Source: Acidimicrobiaceae bacterium (lineage in GTDB: Bacteria > Actinomycetota > Acidimicrobiia > Acidimicrobiales > Ilumatobacteraceae). From it: 27,208 nt of DNA. The DNA is taken from NCBI GenBank assembly GCA_003455715.1, contig DMQJ01000176.1:1-27208 (forward strand), read 5' to 3'. The notes beneath the pieces were generated by a model that saw only the letters and a list, made by a program, of their open reading frames with translations, searched no databases and was not told the DNA's origin. Made by a program: the position numbers and the translations under genes. Shown one piece after another: positions 9,001 through 16,969 of the stretch. Positions within the stretch are counted from its first letter, which is position 1. Each line of letters begins with the position of its first letter.

Positions 9001-9107
9001 TCGCAGAACTCGCCGACGACCCGGAGCTCGGTGTGTTCCGGGAGCGCGCCAGTCGGCGCGTCGCTGCCCTGCACGCGACCGTGTTTCCACCGCCGATCAC
9101 AACCTGA
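6033..9107 (+). CDS. AfsR/SARP-like STAND regulator (winged helix, BTAD, ATPase)
   Basis: This is a 1024-residue protein. Residues ~28-112 fit an OmpR/SARP-type winged helix (VRVRVFGPTVVTVDGGEVAVT, then AAVYRLRRALG and a DVLSLG turn). Residues ~113-260 are a helical BTAD-like domain (LVTGEPFASL, DMLARGDVIAAL, SVEAMRELERA). A STAND-type ATPase follows, with Walker A GPGGVGKS (294-301) and Walker B QVLWVIDDAH (D371-D372). The C-terminal ~550 residues are Ala-rich helices, probably TPR-like repeats. Unlike LuxR/MalT members there is no C-terminal HTH. AfsR-type proteins bind direct repeats at promoters when activated. This gene ends 113 bp before the giant surface-protein gene on the same strand, suggesting it controls that gene or the module; this is inferred from position only. 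Confidence 0.85.
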   Translation: MIVGGGTRGVVRYASEGAVAVSDGAAASAVRVRVFGPTVVTVDGGEVAVTPVDSAVLATLVNFVECDKDTLGEYAWRQSPTDRAVNAAVYRLRRALGQAAIERRGDVLSLGRSIGSDLAEFSGLLGGTVCDPAMLRVALDLVTGEPFASLKEHPAWVPIRRRWGERVEGVRDALIDDMLARGDVIAALAATRQQVERNPTATRQIGRLVRLLFDSGRSVEAMRELERASHSFRSRGVDMPRSLVEMERALLKSSAGPSLLPARSGRLYGRDREERVLRSLIFGSTGLRTVRVTGPGGVGKSAIVELLSAAARDAMWVVCISRGDPVQRDAVAAFDALGALLSPGGGAVGENIAALGDLVARATRQVLWVIDDAHWAPRLLEAALSLARRFPDRLVVVAAQRSAPSAAEGLFVCDVPLVGLDPTAVGDWLSDSRVDHDVDALIAATGGEPGRVAAAVEEFRLGGVIDVRSIVKARFNGLTPASRTAIAVLASLGVPVHPAALLQSGVDQVSIAELLAQRWLIVADDRRLVLAHSCLAVVTEFGWLDDVLLCAVADLVPAERRPSEQLRRAEAIALGGPGRVDRVAHHALVACELAESASPEQFVSYCEEAAAIARTAPGFSPEAAMRIKIWLGSALRSVGRVEKGSDELWAAYSAALEAGSVDAAAFAAAAFTNPSVVTSAGMKAEAESLLQRFVDDPELGEFTAVRVAAAHAYHQLDRRSVEVGTTLAREAHRRAAALGPLDEFHVLRNLVAELSYPRTLRDEARRLFRLAVQHGNLSAATSALVYEVCADMRTQQTTFEDPRLDELAAIATSSGNEVVKNRWAGVAVAQAMLAHDVVRVAEIHADVLGRNSGSGEALPFFNRVFGLHTTLASQSNWIELDPAALAGHPTHPSLIVEDDKPIDEAVVAFCRNDSHAAAAALLQMRIGFERQQPAPLAVTRLPAAATLAIRLGDPQVARHVLDLSRQLSGHDLCQLPIVHLGPADVWLSMLAELADDPELGVFRERASRRVAALHATVFPPPITT

Positions 9108-9207
9108 TCACAGAACTCACGGTCTCGCTTCCAGTTCAGGTCGGGGCCGTCACCGCTTCCTTCTCCAGGCGTCCGTCCCACGCAGACTTCGCTGCAAACA
9201 GGTCGAA

Positions 9208-9213
9208 GAGGAG
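9208..9213 (+). promoter_or_regulatory. Strong Shine-Dalgarno setting the surface-protein start at 9221
   Basis: GAGGAG lies 7 nt before GTG 9221. The signal peptide begins at this GTG, while the upstream in-frame extension overlaps the regulator gene and has no protein-like character, so the start is well decided. Confidence 0.75.
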
Positions 9214-9220
9214 CGGAACC

Positions 9221-12166
9221 GTGACCACCACCCAAGCAAACCCCTTGACACGTAGCGTCAAGCGGCGATCCCGGCAGACCAGTCTGCGGCTTGCGACAGC
9301 CCTCGCCACCGTCGCCGTCGGTCTTGCTTGGCCGCAAGCTGCTTCCGTGTACGCGACACCACCGCGAGCCACCGGAACAGTGACAATGGACACCAACGCC
9401 GACGGAGCCATCGGGACCGGCACCAACACCGGGTCCACCGAAGCTGGGTTCAGCGCCGTCAACCTGACCGTCGTCTGCACCGACAACACCGTCATCGGCG
9501 GGCCCGTCACCCCGGCGACCAACGGCACCTGGGCGATCGAGAACCTCACCACATGTGCCACGGGCCAAGCCTTCGTGCGCGCCACGATCACCGACAACCG
9601 CTACACCATTACCAACGCAGCCAGCAGCGTCAACGACACCCCCCGTACCACCAACCCGAGCATCGGAGAATCCGCGCCATTCGCCGTCGACCCCGCGACT
9701 GACATCACCGTCGACACCCTCGTTCGACCCGACTGGTATCTCGACCTCACCATCCCTAACGACGGTGCCAGCGGACTCCCGGCCGTCTACGACGGCACGG
9801 CTCCGTTCGACGCCACCTGCCCACAAGCCGGGAATGACTGCGCCGCCCAGGACCTCACCGTCCGCACCCAAGACACCGTCACATTCACCTGGTCGGTCAC
9901 TGGTTCATCACTCGACGACAACGCAGGATCCATCGGAGACGTCGTCCTCGAACAAACACTCAACCTCGACCCGGACGGCCCCGGCGGTAACCCGCCATCA
10001 GTCGCCACCTTCGACCGCGTCCCAACACGCTGCACCACCGCCGGCGGCGGCGGAACCCCGCCGCCCACCAGCCGCTTCGTTGCGCTTCCGTCAAACACCA
10101 CACTGTCCACCGACCAAACCCCACCTGCAGGTACCACGCACGTGGTGCTGACCTGCAACCTTGGTGTGTGGGCCCAGACCGGGGACGCGGTCCTCGTTCA
10201 ACCTGTTGTGAAGGTGTCTGGCCAATCACCCAACGGCAGTACCTTCGCAACAACGGCACGCGTCTACGCAGTGAACGACAGCAACCAGCCCACTGCCGTA
10301 CCGACCGCTAACTACCAGTTCGGCCCCATCGACATCACCGCAGCACCCAGATACGACCTCGAAAAGCGCGGCTGGTTCTACGCCGACTACACATACGGCG
10401 ACGTCGGAACCGGTCTCGGCAGCGAACCTGGCTACAAAGCACTTGCTGTAATTCAGATCAGCACCGACCGACGGGTCGGCGTGGAAGCGCTGCAACAACC
10501 GATCCAGATCACCGAAGACGTCTTTGCGACCCTGAGTAACGGCGCTACCGGATTCGGTGGGCTCGAATACGTCATCCGGAGCTGCGCCCCCAACGCCAAT
10601 CCATTCCCGGGCGTCGTTGTCGCCAACCTGCCCACCTACCCGAACTCCAACGTCGCGAACACTGGAACGTGCAGCTTCACCCGCAACACAGCCGGCGACG
10701 CCACCAGCGACTACACGCTCACCTTCGACGGAATCGACATGAGTGGCCTGCGCTACCCAACGCAGAACATCTCCGGAGGCTCACTCGCCGCCGGCCCGTA
10801 CTACGTCGCCTCGTTCGCAGTTGAAGTGTTCGTCCCGCTTCGATCCGTCGACATCGCCGACGGGACCGCCGACTCAACAGGCTCCATCCAGCTCTACAAC
10901 CGTGTCGGAGGCTTCGACCCCAACGGAGTCAGCGGTCCCACCAACAACTACGGCACCGGGGTCGAACCCGGATATTGCCAACCCACCAGTGTTGACGGCA
11001 GCAACCTCAACACCCCAGGATTTCCGCAATGCGACCTGATGACCGGAGGCACCAAGAGCAACAACCTCATCGGCCCAGCCACCATCAACGTGGGTGGGGG
11101 ACGAGGGTTCAACAAGACCATCCTCAACTACAGCAGGTTTGACCTGGGCAACTACGGCTGGCCGGATCAAGCGACTTCCAACCACGGTGGGGACGGTGTC
11201 GCACAACCGGGCCAGGTGTATGAGAGCCAGGTTTCTTCTTACAACATCTCGCCGTTGGCTTGGACGAACTCCCAGACATGCGACGTGTTTGACAACACGA
11301 TGGCTGTCCTCGCCGAGTCGACAAGTGCTGTACCGGACGGAGTGCCCGGCGTTTACGCCTGGGTTGCACGCTCCGCGCCCGGAGTATGGATCGTGGAGTA
11401 CGCACACATCGCCATCGACTACGACACCGATGGCACAGGACCCGACACGGGAGATGATCCTCTCGGCGCCGGCACGATCAACCCGGTCACCGGGAGATAT
11501 CACGGAACTTGGTCAAGTCAGGCATCTGTACGTTGCAACGACGACACTCCCGCCGCGGGATGGTTCACCGACCCTAACCTCGTACCTGGAGGCATCGACG
11601 CTGTCAACGCGGTTCGGGTTCGACCCGGCGTCGACCCCTCCACGGGCCAACTCACCACGCAGCCATTCATCACGTACCTGAATGCCGTTGTGCCGACCCG
11701 CTTACGAGACACCTTTCACGGCGGGCCTCATGACGGTGAGGTGATCCCGGCCGGCGCCGTGTTCGCGAACTACGGGGCTGTGCGATCAGATCAGATCAAC
11801 GGAGGCGCATGGAGTCCGCGGAACTACGTCCCGGCACCCGAGACCAGCAACTTTTATGACGGTGACCGCGTCACCATCACCCGGGCCATCCCGGCCATAC
11901 AGAAGCGGACAATCACCGTTGACGGGATTGGCGACGGGGCCGCGCCGGTCGGAACGACAGGGTCGGCCATCGCCGGCAACCCGATCGTGTGGGAGGTGCT
12001 GCCGACGTTGACGGCGGTCAGTGACACCCCGGCCCCGGTGGAGAACCTGGTGGTGCGTGACCTGGACGCCGAACACCCCGATTCCGCCACGCCGGATCTG
12101 CACGATGTCAGATCCGCTGGCCCCGAACGCCACGGCGCTCGTCAATCGTGCCGAGGTGACCTATGA
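9221..12166 (+). CDS. Giant surface protein, 5' part (signal peptide; frame lost near 12100)
   Basis: The N-terminus has a basic n-region (RSVKRRSRQ), a hydrophobic core (LATALATVAVGLAW) and an Ala-rich cleavage region (PQAASVYA|TP, about residue 45), so it is a Sec signal peptide. An SdrD/Cna-B-like beta domain follows (GTVTMDTNADGAIGTG ... NGTWAIENL), then about 850 residues rich in Asn, Thr, Gly and Asp with paired cysteines, typical of secreted actinobacterial adhesin-like proteins. The reading stays protein-like to VENLVVRDLDAEHPDSATPDL, after which this frame becomes nonsense and ends at 12166. It has no anchor of its own. The continuation lies in the frame that opens as the 3' part, so this and the next entry are one gene split by a +1-type shift at about 12060-12105. 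Confidence 0.85.
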   Translation: MTTTQANPLTRSVKRRSRQTSLRLATALATVAVGLAWPQAASVYATPPRATGTVTMDTNADGAIGTGTNTGSTEAGFSAVNLTVVCTDNTVIGGPVTPATNGTWAIENLTTCATGQAFVRATITDNRYTITNAASSVNDTPRTTNPSIGESAPFAVDPATDITVDTLVRPDWYLDLTIPNDGASGLPAVYDGTAPFDATCPQAGNDCAAQDLTVRTQDTVTFTWSVTGSSLDDNAGSIGDVVLEQTLNLDPDGPGGNPPSVATFDRVPTRCTTAGGGGTPPPTSRFVALPSNTTLSTDQTPPAGTTHVVLTCNLGVWAQTGDAVLVQPVVKVSGQSPNGSTFATTARVYAVNDSNQPTAVPTANYQFGPIDITAAPRYDLEKRGWFYADYTYGDVGTGLGSEPGYKALAVIQISTDRRVGVEALQQPIQITEDVFATLSNGATGFGGLEYVIRSCAPNANPFPGVVVANLPTYPNSNVANTGTCSFTRNTAGDATSDYTLTFDGIDMSGLRYPTQNISGGSLAAGPYYVASFAVEVFVPLRSVDIADGTADSTGSIQLYNRVGGFDPNGVSGPTNNYGTGVEPGYCQPTSVDGSNLNTPGFPQCDLMTGGTKSNNLIGPATINVGGGRGFNKTILNYSRFDLGNYGWPDQATSNHGGDGVAQPGQVYESQVSSYNISPLAWTNSQTCDVFDNTMAVLAESTSAVPDGVPGVYAWVARSAPGVWIVEYAHIAIDYDTDGTGPDTGDDPLGAGTINPVTGRYHGTWSSQASVRCNDDTPAAGWFTDPNLVPGGIDAVNAVRVRPGVDPSTGQLTTQPFITYLNAVVPTRLRDTFHGGPHDGEVIPAGAVFANYGAVRSDQINGGAWSPRNYVPAPETSNFYDGDRVTITRAIPAIQKRTITVDGIGDGAAPVGTTGSAIAGNPIVWEVLPTLTAVSDTPAPVENLVVRDLDAEHPDSATPDLHDVRSAGPERHGARQSCRGDL

Positions 12167-15100
12167 CGGCACCACGGTCACACCGTTCGATCTGCACACA
12201 GTGAACCTTGCCCAAACAGGCGAGGTGAAGCTCCGCAAGAGCGTCGACAGTTCGCTCGACCTCTTGAACGACAACCAGGTGTACACGCTGACAGCCCAGA
12301 ACTTCTCGGAAACACTGACCGTCGGGGCACCGACCTTCATCGAGGTGTTCCCCTACAACGGCGACAGTACGAACACTGCTGGCGTGAACCGTTCACCGGC
12401 CTCGGATTTCGATGGCGGTCTCACCTTGGTGGCGGTGCCGACCGTCACCAATGTTGCCGGTGGCGCGTATCCGGCGCAGGTGCTGTACACGGCAGATGCG
12501 CCGGCAACCGTCAGCCAGGATCTCAACACGAACACGTCTACCTGGTGCTCGTTCTCTGCTGGGTCTTTCACCGTGGTGTCCGGTGCGGGTCCCTGTCCGA
12601 CAACGTTGGCATCAGTGACCGCCTTGAAGGTCATCGGCGGGGCGGCGCTGACACCTTTCACCACGACCGCCACATCGGGCGCAACGATCCGGTTCACGCT
12701 GCAGGCCGGGAACACCGCCGATCCACTGGCCGCGGATGCGAACGGGGCGAACAATGTGTACTCCAACCGCTTCACGGTGTTCTCGTCGACGTTCGCTAAC
12801 AGCGCCGGTGTCTTCCAGGTGTTGGCGTCGAACCGCACAACGGTGCGGACAGTGTCGCACTCCGTGGGGGACTGGGTGTTTGTGGATCGGGATCACGACG
12901 GCCTGTACACCGCGGGTCGTGACACGGTGGTCCCTGACGGAACCCGAGTTCAATTGTGGTATCGACCCGTGGCGGGAGCACCGATCCTTGTCGACTCCAC
13001 CACCACTACCGCCGGTCGGTACCAGCTCACCGAGCTGGGTGCCGGCACCTACTTCGTCGAAATCCCGGCGACCGAGTTCGCGTCAGGTCCGCTCGTTGGG
13101 TTCGTCGTCGCCCCCGTGGCGGCCTCCACAGACGTCGATGAGAACGACGACGAATCACATGATGCGATCGCCGGGCCCGCGGGCGCGGTGAGGTCGAATG
13201 ATTTCGTCTTGTCTGCGACCGCGACAGCCGGCAACGTGACAGGCAACGAACCGGTCGGCGAGAACATTCACAATGTCACCGACCCGACAACGACCGACCC
13301 GTTCTCGAACCTGGCGATCGACCTTGCGGTAGCGCAAGAGCCCTCGATCGACATCGAGAAAGAGGTATGCACCCTCACCGACAACTCTTGCGACCCTGCC
13401 GCGACAATCGGGTCGGGTGGCTGGTCTGTCGACAACGTGCCCGGCGCCGGTCCCACCAGCGAAACGACCGCTCGCGACTTCCTCGACACCGCGCTGTGGC
13501 GGATCATCGTCACCAACACCGGTGGCGAGTACCTCACCGACGTGACCGTCACTGACGACGAGGAACCAGCCTGTGATCGAGACATCACCAGCATCGCCGG
13601 GTTCGCGGACTTTGCACCGGACGCCGTTGAGATCTGGACCTGTGAGACCACCGGACTGCTGGCGAGCATCGAACCGAACACTGCGACCGTCACAGCGGTC
13701 CCTGTCAACGGAACCGAAACGGTCGACGACGTTGATACTGCGAACGTCACCTTGCCGGACGCGACCACGGATATTGCGGTCATCAAGTTCGTCAACGGTG
13801 ACGACGCCAACACCGCTCCCGGCTTGTACATCCCGGTTGGAGACACGGCATCTTGGACCTATCAGGTCACCAACACGGGCGTGGTACCTGTGATCAACGT
13901 TGTCGTCGTTGACGACGCCGGCACCGTCGGTGACACCGGCGATGACTTCCAACCGGTGTATTTGTCGGGTGACAGCGACAGCGACAACCGGCTCGATGTC
14001 GGCGAAGTCTGGCTCTACGAGTCACCGTCCACGGAGACGCTGACGGTCGCCGCGGGTGCATACGCAAACATCGCGACCGCCACTGGCAACCCGATCACCG
14101 ACCCAACTGTCGAACTTGTGGACGAGGACCCGGCCCACCACTACGGGGTGACCGCGTCGATCCAGTTGGTGAAGAAGGTGCAAACATTCGACGCGAACAC
14201 CGCACCCGGTCCAAGAGTAGCGGTCGGCGCAGATGTCCGATGGACGTTCGAAGTGACGAACACAGGCAACGTCCACCTGGCCGACGTCACCCTCAACGAC
14301 CCGCTGATCGGCAACGCAACCATCGACTGCGATGGCGACAACATCATCGCTCTGCTCGCCCCAGGCGACACCATCGACTGTGTTGCCAGCAGCTCCGCAG
14401 CCGCTCCTGGCCAGGTGAGCAACATCGCCGACGTCATAGGCACCCCTTCCTCGCCTGCGGGCGAACCGATCGACGGAGTTGCTGATGTCACTGACGACGA
14501 CCCAGCGAACTACATCGCCGTCACCCAAGGCATCGATGTAGAGAAGTCGGTCCAAACACTGTTCGATGCCGACACCCTTCTCGACGACGATCCGACGTGG
14601 TACCCAGTCGGTGACAGCGACAGCACCACCGTCCCGTTGGTCGCCACAGGGTCGACCGTGAAGTGGACGTTCGTGATCCGTAACACCGGCAGCGTCGCGC
14701 TCCACGCTGTGACCTTCCTCGACGACCAGACCGACCTCGCTGACGTCACATGCGACAACGGGCGGACCGTCCCCAACTTGGGGACATTGGGAGCCGGTGA
14801 GGTCATCACCTGCACCACCATCGGTAACGCAACGGAGGGCAACCATCTCAACACGGCCAGCGTCACCGGGACCGGACCGACCACCGTTGACATCAACGGC
14901 GCCATCGTCGATGCGGTTGACAGCAGCGACGACGACACAGCCAACTACACGGGTATCGCCCCGGCGGTGGAGATCGTCAAGTACACCCAGACCGTGTTCG
15001 ACGCTGACAGCAACGACCGCAACGATACGACCGATCCCTGGCCACTGATCCGCGACGGCGGCGACGTCAAATGGACCTACAAGGTCACCAACAGTGGGTC

Positions 15101-16724
15101 AGCAGTCCTCACCGATGTAGAGGTCACCGACGACAAGGTTGATGCCGGCGACATCGTGTGCTCGCTTGACGCACCTTCTGCCGGCACCACCGATCTCGCC
15201 GACGGTGACAACAGCATTGACACGGTCGCTCCCGGCGACACCTACCTGTGCGTCGCCTACGGCACTGCCGGCCCCGGCGACTATCAGAACACCGGAACGG
15301 TCACCGGCACAGGCCCTGGCACGGTAGATGATAACGGTGAACCAGTCGACGGTGTGAAGGTCACCGACAACAACCCGTCGCACTACTACGGCGCTGTGTC
15401 ACACATCGACATCGAGAAGGCCGTCCAAACACTGTTCGACGCGGACAGCAGCCTCGATGACGACCCCGATCACTATCCGACCGGCGACGCCGATTCAACG
15501 ACCGTCCCATTCGTGAAGGCCGGAAGCGATGTCCTGTGGACCTTCCAAGTGCACAACTCCGGCAACACCGAACTCACCGACGTCACCATCACCGACGACA
15601 AGCTCGCCGCCACCAGCATCGACTGCGGCGACGGCACCAACATCATCGGCGAGCTTCCTGTGGACGGCACGGTGACCTGCACCGCAACCGGCACTGCCCC
15701 AACTGGGACGCACACCAACACAGCCACCGCTACCGGAACCGGGCCGCAAAGCGTTGATGTTGACGGCGAACCGGTCACCGGTGAAACCGTGACTGACACC
15801 GACACCGCCAACCTCTACGGTGCCGACCCACACATCAGCATCACCAAGTACGTGAATGGCTACGACGCGAACGTCGCGCCAGGCCTCATCGTCAAACAAG
15901 GCGACCCGCTGACCTTCCAGTATGTGGTCACCAACACCGGCAACACCGAACTCGCCGATGTGACGGTCACCGACGATCAAGGCGTCATCGTGAACTGCGG
16001 CGACAACGGCAATGTCATCGGCGACATGGCCATCGGAGCAGAAGCCGTCTGCACTGGTACAGCGATAGCAACGTTCAACGGCCAATACACGAACATCGGA
16101 ACCGTATCGGGTGTAGGCCCGGACTACGTCGGCACAGACGGACAGCCCGTCGACGGTGACACCGTCACCGACGACGACCCCGCGAACGTCTTCACTCCCG
16201 TTGCGGCTATTGACATCATCAAGTATGCCAACGGCGACGACGCCAACTCCGCGCCGGGGGTTCTGGTCGGCTGGAAGAGTACCGTCACCTTCACCTACGT
16301 CGTCACCAATACCGGGAACGTTGCGCTCGCCGACGTCACGGTCACTGACGACCGTGGAGTGATCGTGAACTGTGGTGACAACACTCCGACGATCGCAATG
16401 CTGGAGCCTTCGGAACGAGTCACCTGCACGGGCACATCCCCGGCTGGTCTGCATTACGCCGACAACCCATACCGGAACATCGGCAGCGTTTCTGGCACAC
16501 CGGTGCCCGCCTTCCCCGACTGGCAGAGCGTGGAAGATCGGCCCGTGTTCAGCCCGGTGACCGACAACGACCCAGCTCACTATCACGTCAAGAACTCCAG
16601 CGGCCCGACGGTCCCCGAGACCGGCAGCAACCTGCCCGGTACGTTGCTCCCCGCAGCAGCCTTCACGATTCTCGCCGGTATCGCTGCGCTTCTCTTGGGC
16701 CGCCGCCGCCAGATCAGCCGCTGA
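12105..16724 (+). CDS. Giant surface protein, 3' part (SdrD-B-like, eight DUF11-type repeats, VPETG anchor)
   Basis: From about ATG 12105 (MSDPLAPNATALVNRAEV) this frame continues the surface protein. It has no ribosome binding site and no signal peptide, so it is unlikely to be a separate gene. Order: a ~250-residue beta-rich region with N/T-rich text, an SdrD-B-like domain at 12857-13090 (VGDWVFVDRDHDGLYTAGRD ... LGAGTYFVEIP), eight tandem DUF11/DUF7507-type repeats from 13347 to ~16600, then VPETG (16611-16625), a hydrophobic helix (LLPAAAFTILAGIAALLLG) and RRRQISR. This tail is a class LPXTG sorting signal with Val in the first place. The product would be sortase-linked to the cell wall and extend outward, as in adhesins. 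No sortase is encoded in the window. Confidence 0.9.
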   Translation: MSDPLAPNATALVNRAEVTYDGTTVTPFDLHTVNLAQTGEVKLRKSVDSSLDLLNDNQVYTLTAQNFSETLTVGAPTFIEVFPYNGDSTNTAGVNRSPASDFDGGLTLVAVPTVTNVAGGAYPAQVLYTADAPATVSQDLNTNTSTWCSFSAGSFTVVSGAGPCPTTLASVTALKVIGGAALTPFTTTATSGATIRFTLQAGNTADPLAADANGANNVYSNRFTVFSSTFANSAGVFQVLASNRTTVRTVSHSVGDWVFVDRDHDGLYTAGRDTVVPDGTRVQLWYRPVAGAPILVDSTTTTAGRYQLTELGAGTYFVEIPATEFASGPLVGFVVAPVAASTDVDENDDESHDAIAGPAGAVRSNDFVLSATATAGNVTGNEPVGENIHNVTDPTTTDPFSNLAIDLAVAQEPSIDIEKEVCTLTDNSCDPAATIGSGGWSVDNVPGAGPTSETTARDFLDTALWRIIVTNTGGEYLTDVTVTDDEEPACDRDITSIAGFADFAPDAVEIWTCETTGLLASIEPNTATVTAVPVNGTETVDDVDTANVTLPDATTDIAVIKFVNGDDANTAPGLYIPVGDTASWTYQVTNTGVVPVINVVVVDDAGTVGDTGDDFQPVYLSGDSDSDNRLDVGEVWLYESPSTETLTVAAGAYANIATATGNPITDPTVELVDEDPAHHYGVTASIQLVKKVQTFDANTAPGPRVAVGADVRWTFEVTNTGNVHLADVTLNDPLIGNATIDCDGDNIIALLAPGDTIDCVASSSAAAPGQVSNIADVIGTPSSPAGEPIDGVADVTDDDPANYIAVTQGIDVEKSVQTLFDADTLLDDDPTWYPVGDSDSTTVPLVATGSTVKWTFVIRNTGSVALHAVTFLDDQTDLADVTCDNGRTVPNLGTLGAGEVITCTTIGNATEGNHLNTASVTGTGPTTVDINGAIVDAVDSSDDDTANYTGIAPAVEIVKYTQTVFDADSNDRNDTTDPWPLIRDGGDVKWTYKVTNSGSAVLTDVEVTDDKVDAGDIVCSLDAPSAGTTDLADGDNSIDTVAPGDTYLCVAYGTAGPGDYQNTGTVTGTGPGTVDDNGEPVDGVKVTDNNPSHYYGAVSHIDIEKAVQTLFDADSSLDDDPDHYPTGDADSTTVPFVKAGSDVLWTFQVHNSGNTELTDVTITDDKLAATSIDCGDGTNIIGELPVDGTVTCTATGTAPTGTHTNTATATGTGPQSVDVDGEPVTGETVTDTDTANLYGADPHISITKYVNGYDANVAPGLIVKQGDPLTFQYVVTNTGNTELADVTVTDDQGVIVNCGDNGNVIGDMAIGAEAVCTGTAIATFNGQYTNIGTVSGVGPDYVGTDGQPVDGDTVTDDDPANVFTPVAAIDIIKYANGDDANSAPGVLVGWKSTVTFTYVVTNTGNVALADVTVTDDRGVIVNCGDNTPTIAMLEPSERVTCTGTSPAGLHYADNPYRNIGSVSGTPVPAFPDWQSVEDRPVFSPVTDNDPAHYHVKNSSGPTVPETGSNLPGTLLPAAAFTILAGIAALLLGRRRQISR
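13347..16608 (+). repeat. Array of eight DUF11/DUF7507-like repeats
   Basis: Units begin at 13347, 13773, 14160, 14532, 14967, 15405, 15834 and 16209, with lengths of about 372-438 bp. Each starts with a strand like IDIEK or ISITKYVNG, often followed by DAN.APG or TLFDADS..DD. Each then has W/F-T-(F/Y)-x-V-x-N-(T/S)-G-x, then DVTVTDD, a Cys pair (CDGDN ... VTC) and a closing VTDDDPA(N/H)Y. Units 4 and 6 (14532, 15405) share a longer insert with the string VQTLFDAD, and units 5-6 are closer to unit 4 than to the rest. Units 7 and 8 are near twins (VTVTDD.GVIVNCGDN). The pattern suggests stepwise duplication of modules. The many Asp residues at junctions suggest Ca2+ binding. Confidence 0.85.
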
Positions 16725-16743
16725 CCCCGAGCGGCTACCAGCC

Positions 16744-16778
16744 GCGGCATCCACGGACCCGCTCTCCGCGGATGCCGC
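16744..16778 (+). terminator. Hairpin 1 after the surface-protein gene
   Basis: GCGGCATCC at 16744-16752 pairs perfectly with GGATGCCGC at 16770-16778 across a 17-nt loop, starting 20 nt after the stop. There is no U-tract, which is usual for high-GC actinobacterial terminators. Confidence 0.55.
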
Positions 16779-16783
16779 AAGGA

Positions 16784-16828
16784 CTCGGGCAGAGATAGGC
16801 CTTCAACACGACCTATCTCCTGCCCGAG
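16784..16828 (+). terminator. Hairpin 2, long stem, probable main terminator
   Basis: CTCGGGCAG-AGATAGG (16784-16799) pairs with CCTATCTCCTGCCCGAG (16812-16828): 16 base pairs with one bulged base and a 12-nt loop. It follows hairpin 1 by only 5 nt. Together they form a tandem, U-less terminator isolating the surface-protein gene from the next one. Confidence 0.7.
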
Positions 16829-16969
16829 CTCCAAGCCCAGAGGACCCCTGTGGTGAAGTGTCTAGCTGTGGACGGTCGGGTGTTCGTGCGTCGTGACGCC
16901 GACGACGGCGGATTGGAGGCGTAGTAGGTTGTTGCGAGCGGCACTGCAAACTCTGGCGGAGAGGACCAA

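Noticed and set aside
12021..12104. Upstream part of the 3' surface-protein frame, starting at GTG 12021
   Set aside because: Its translation (Arg/Trp/Pro/Thr-rich) is a shadow of the 5' frame; the protein-like text begins near ATG 12105.
13347..16608. CRISPR-like or tandem DNA repeat array
   Set aside because: The repeats are ~370-440 bp, diverged and in frame; they are protein domain repeats.
15495..16754. A 419-codon reverse frame over the DUF11 array, and similar ones at 13155-13952 and 14022-14846
   Set aside because: Mirror translation of Asp/Val/Thr-rich repeats; the regular look comes from the forward repeats.
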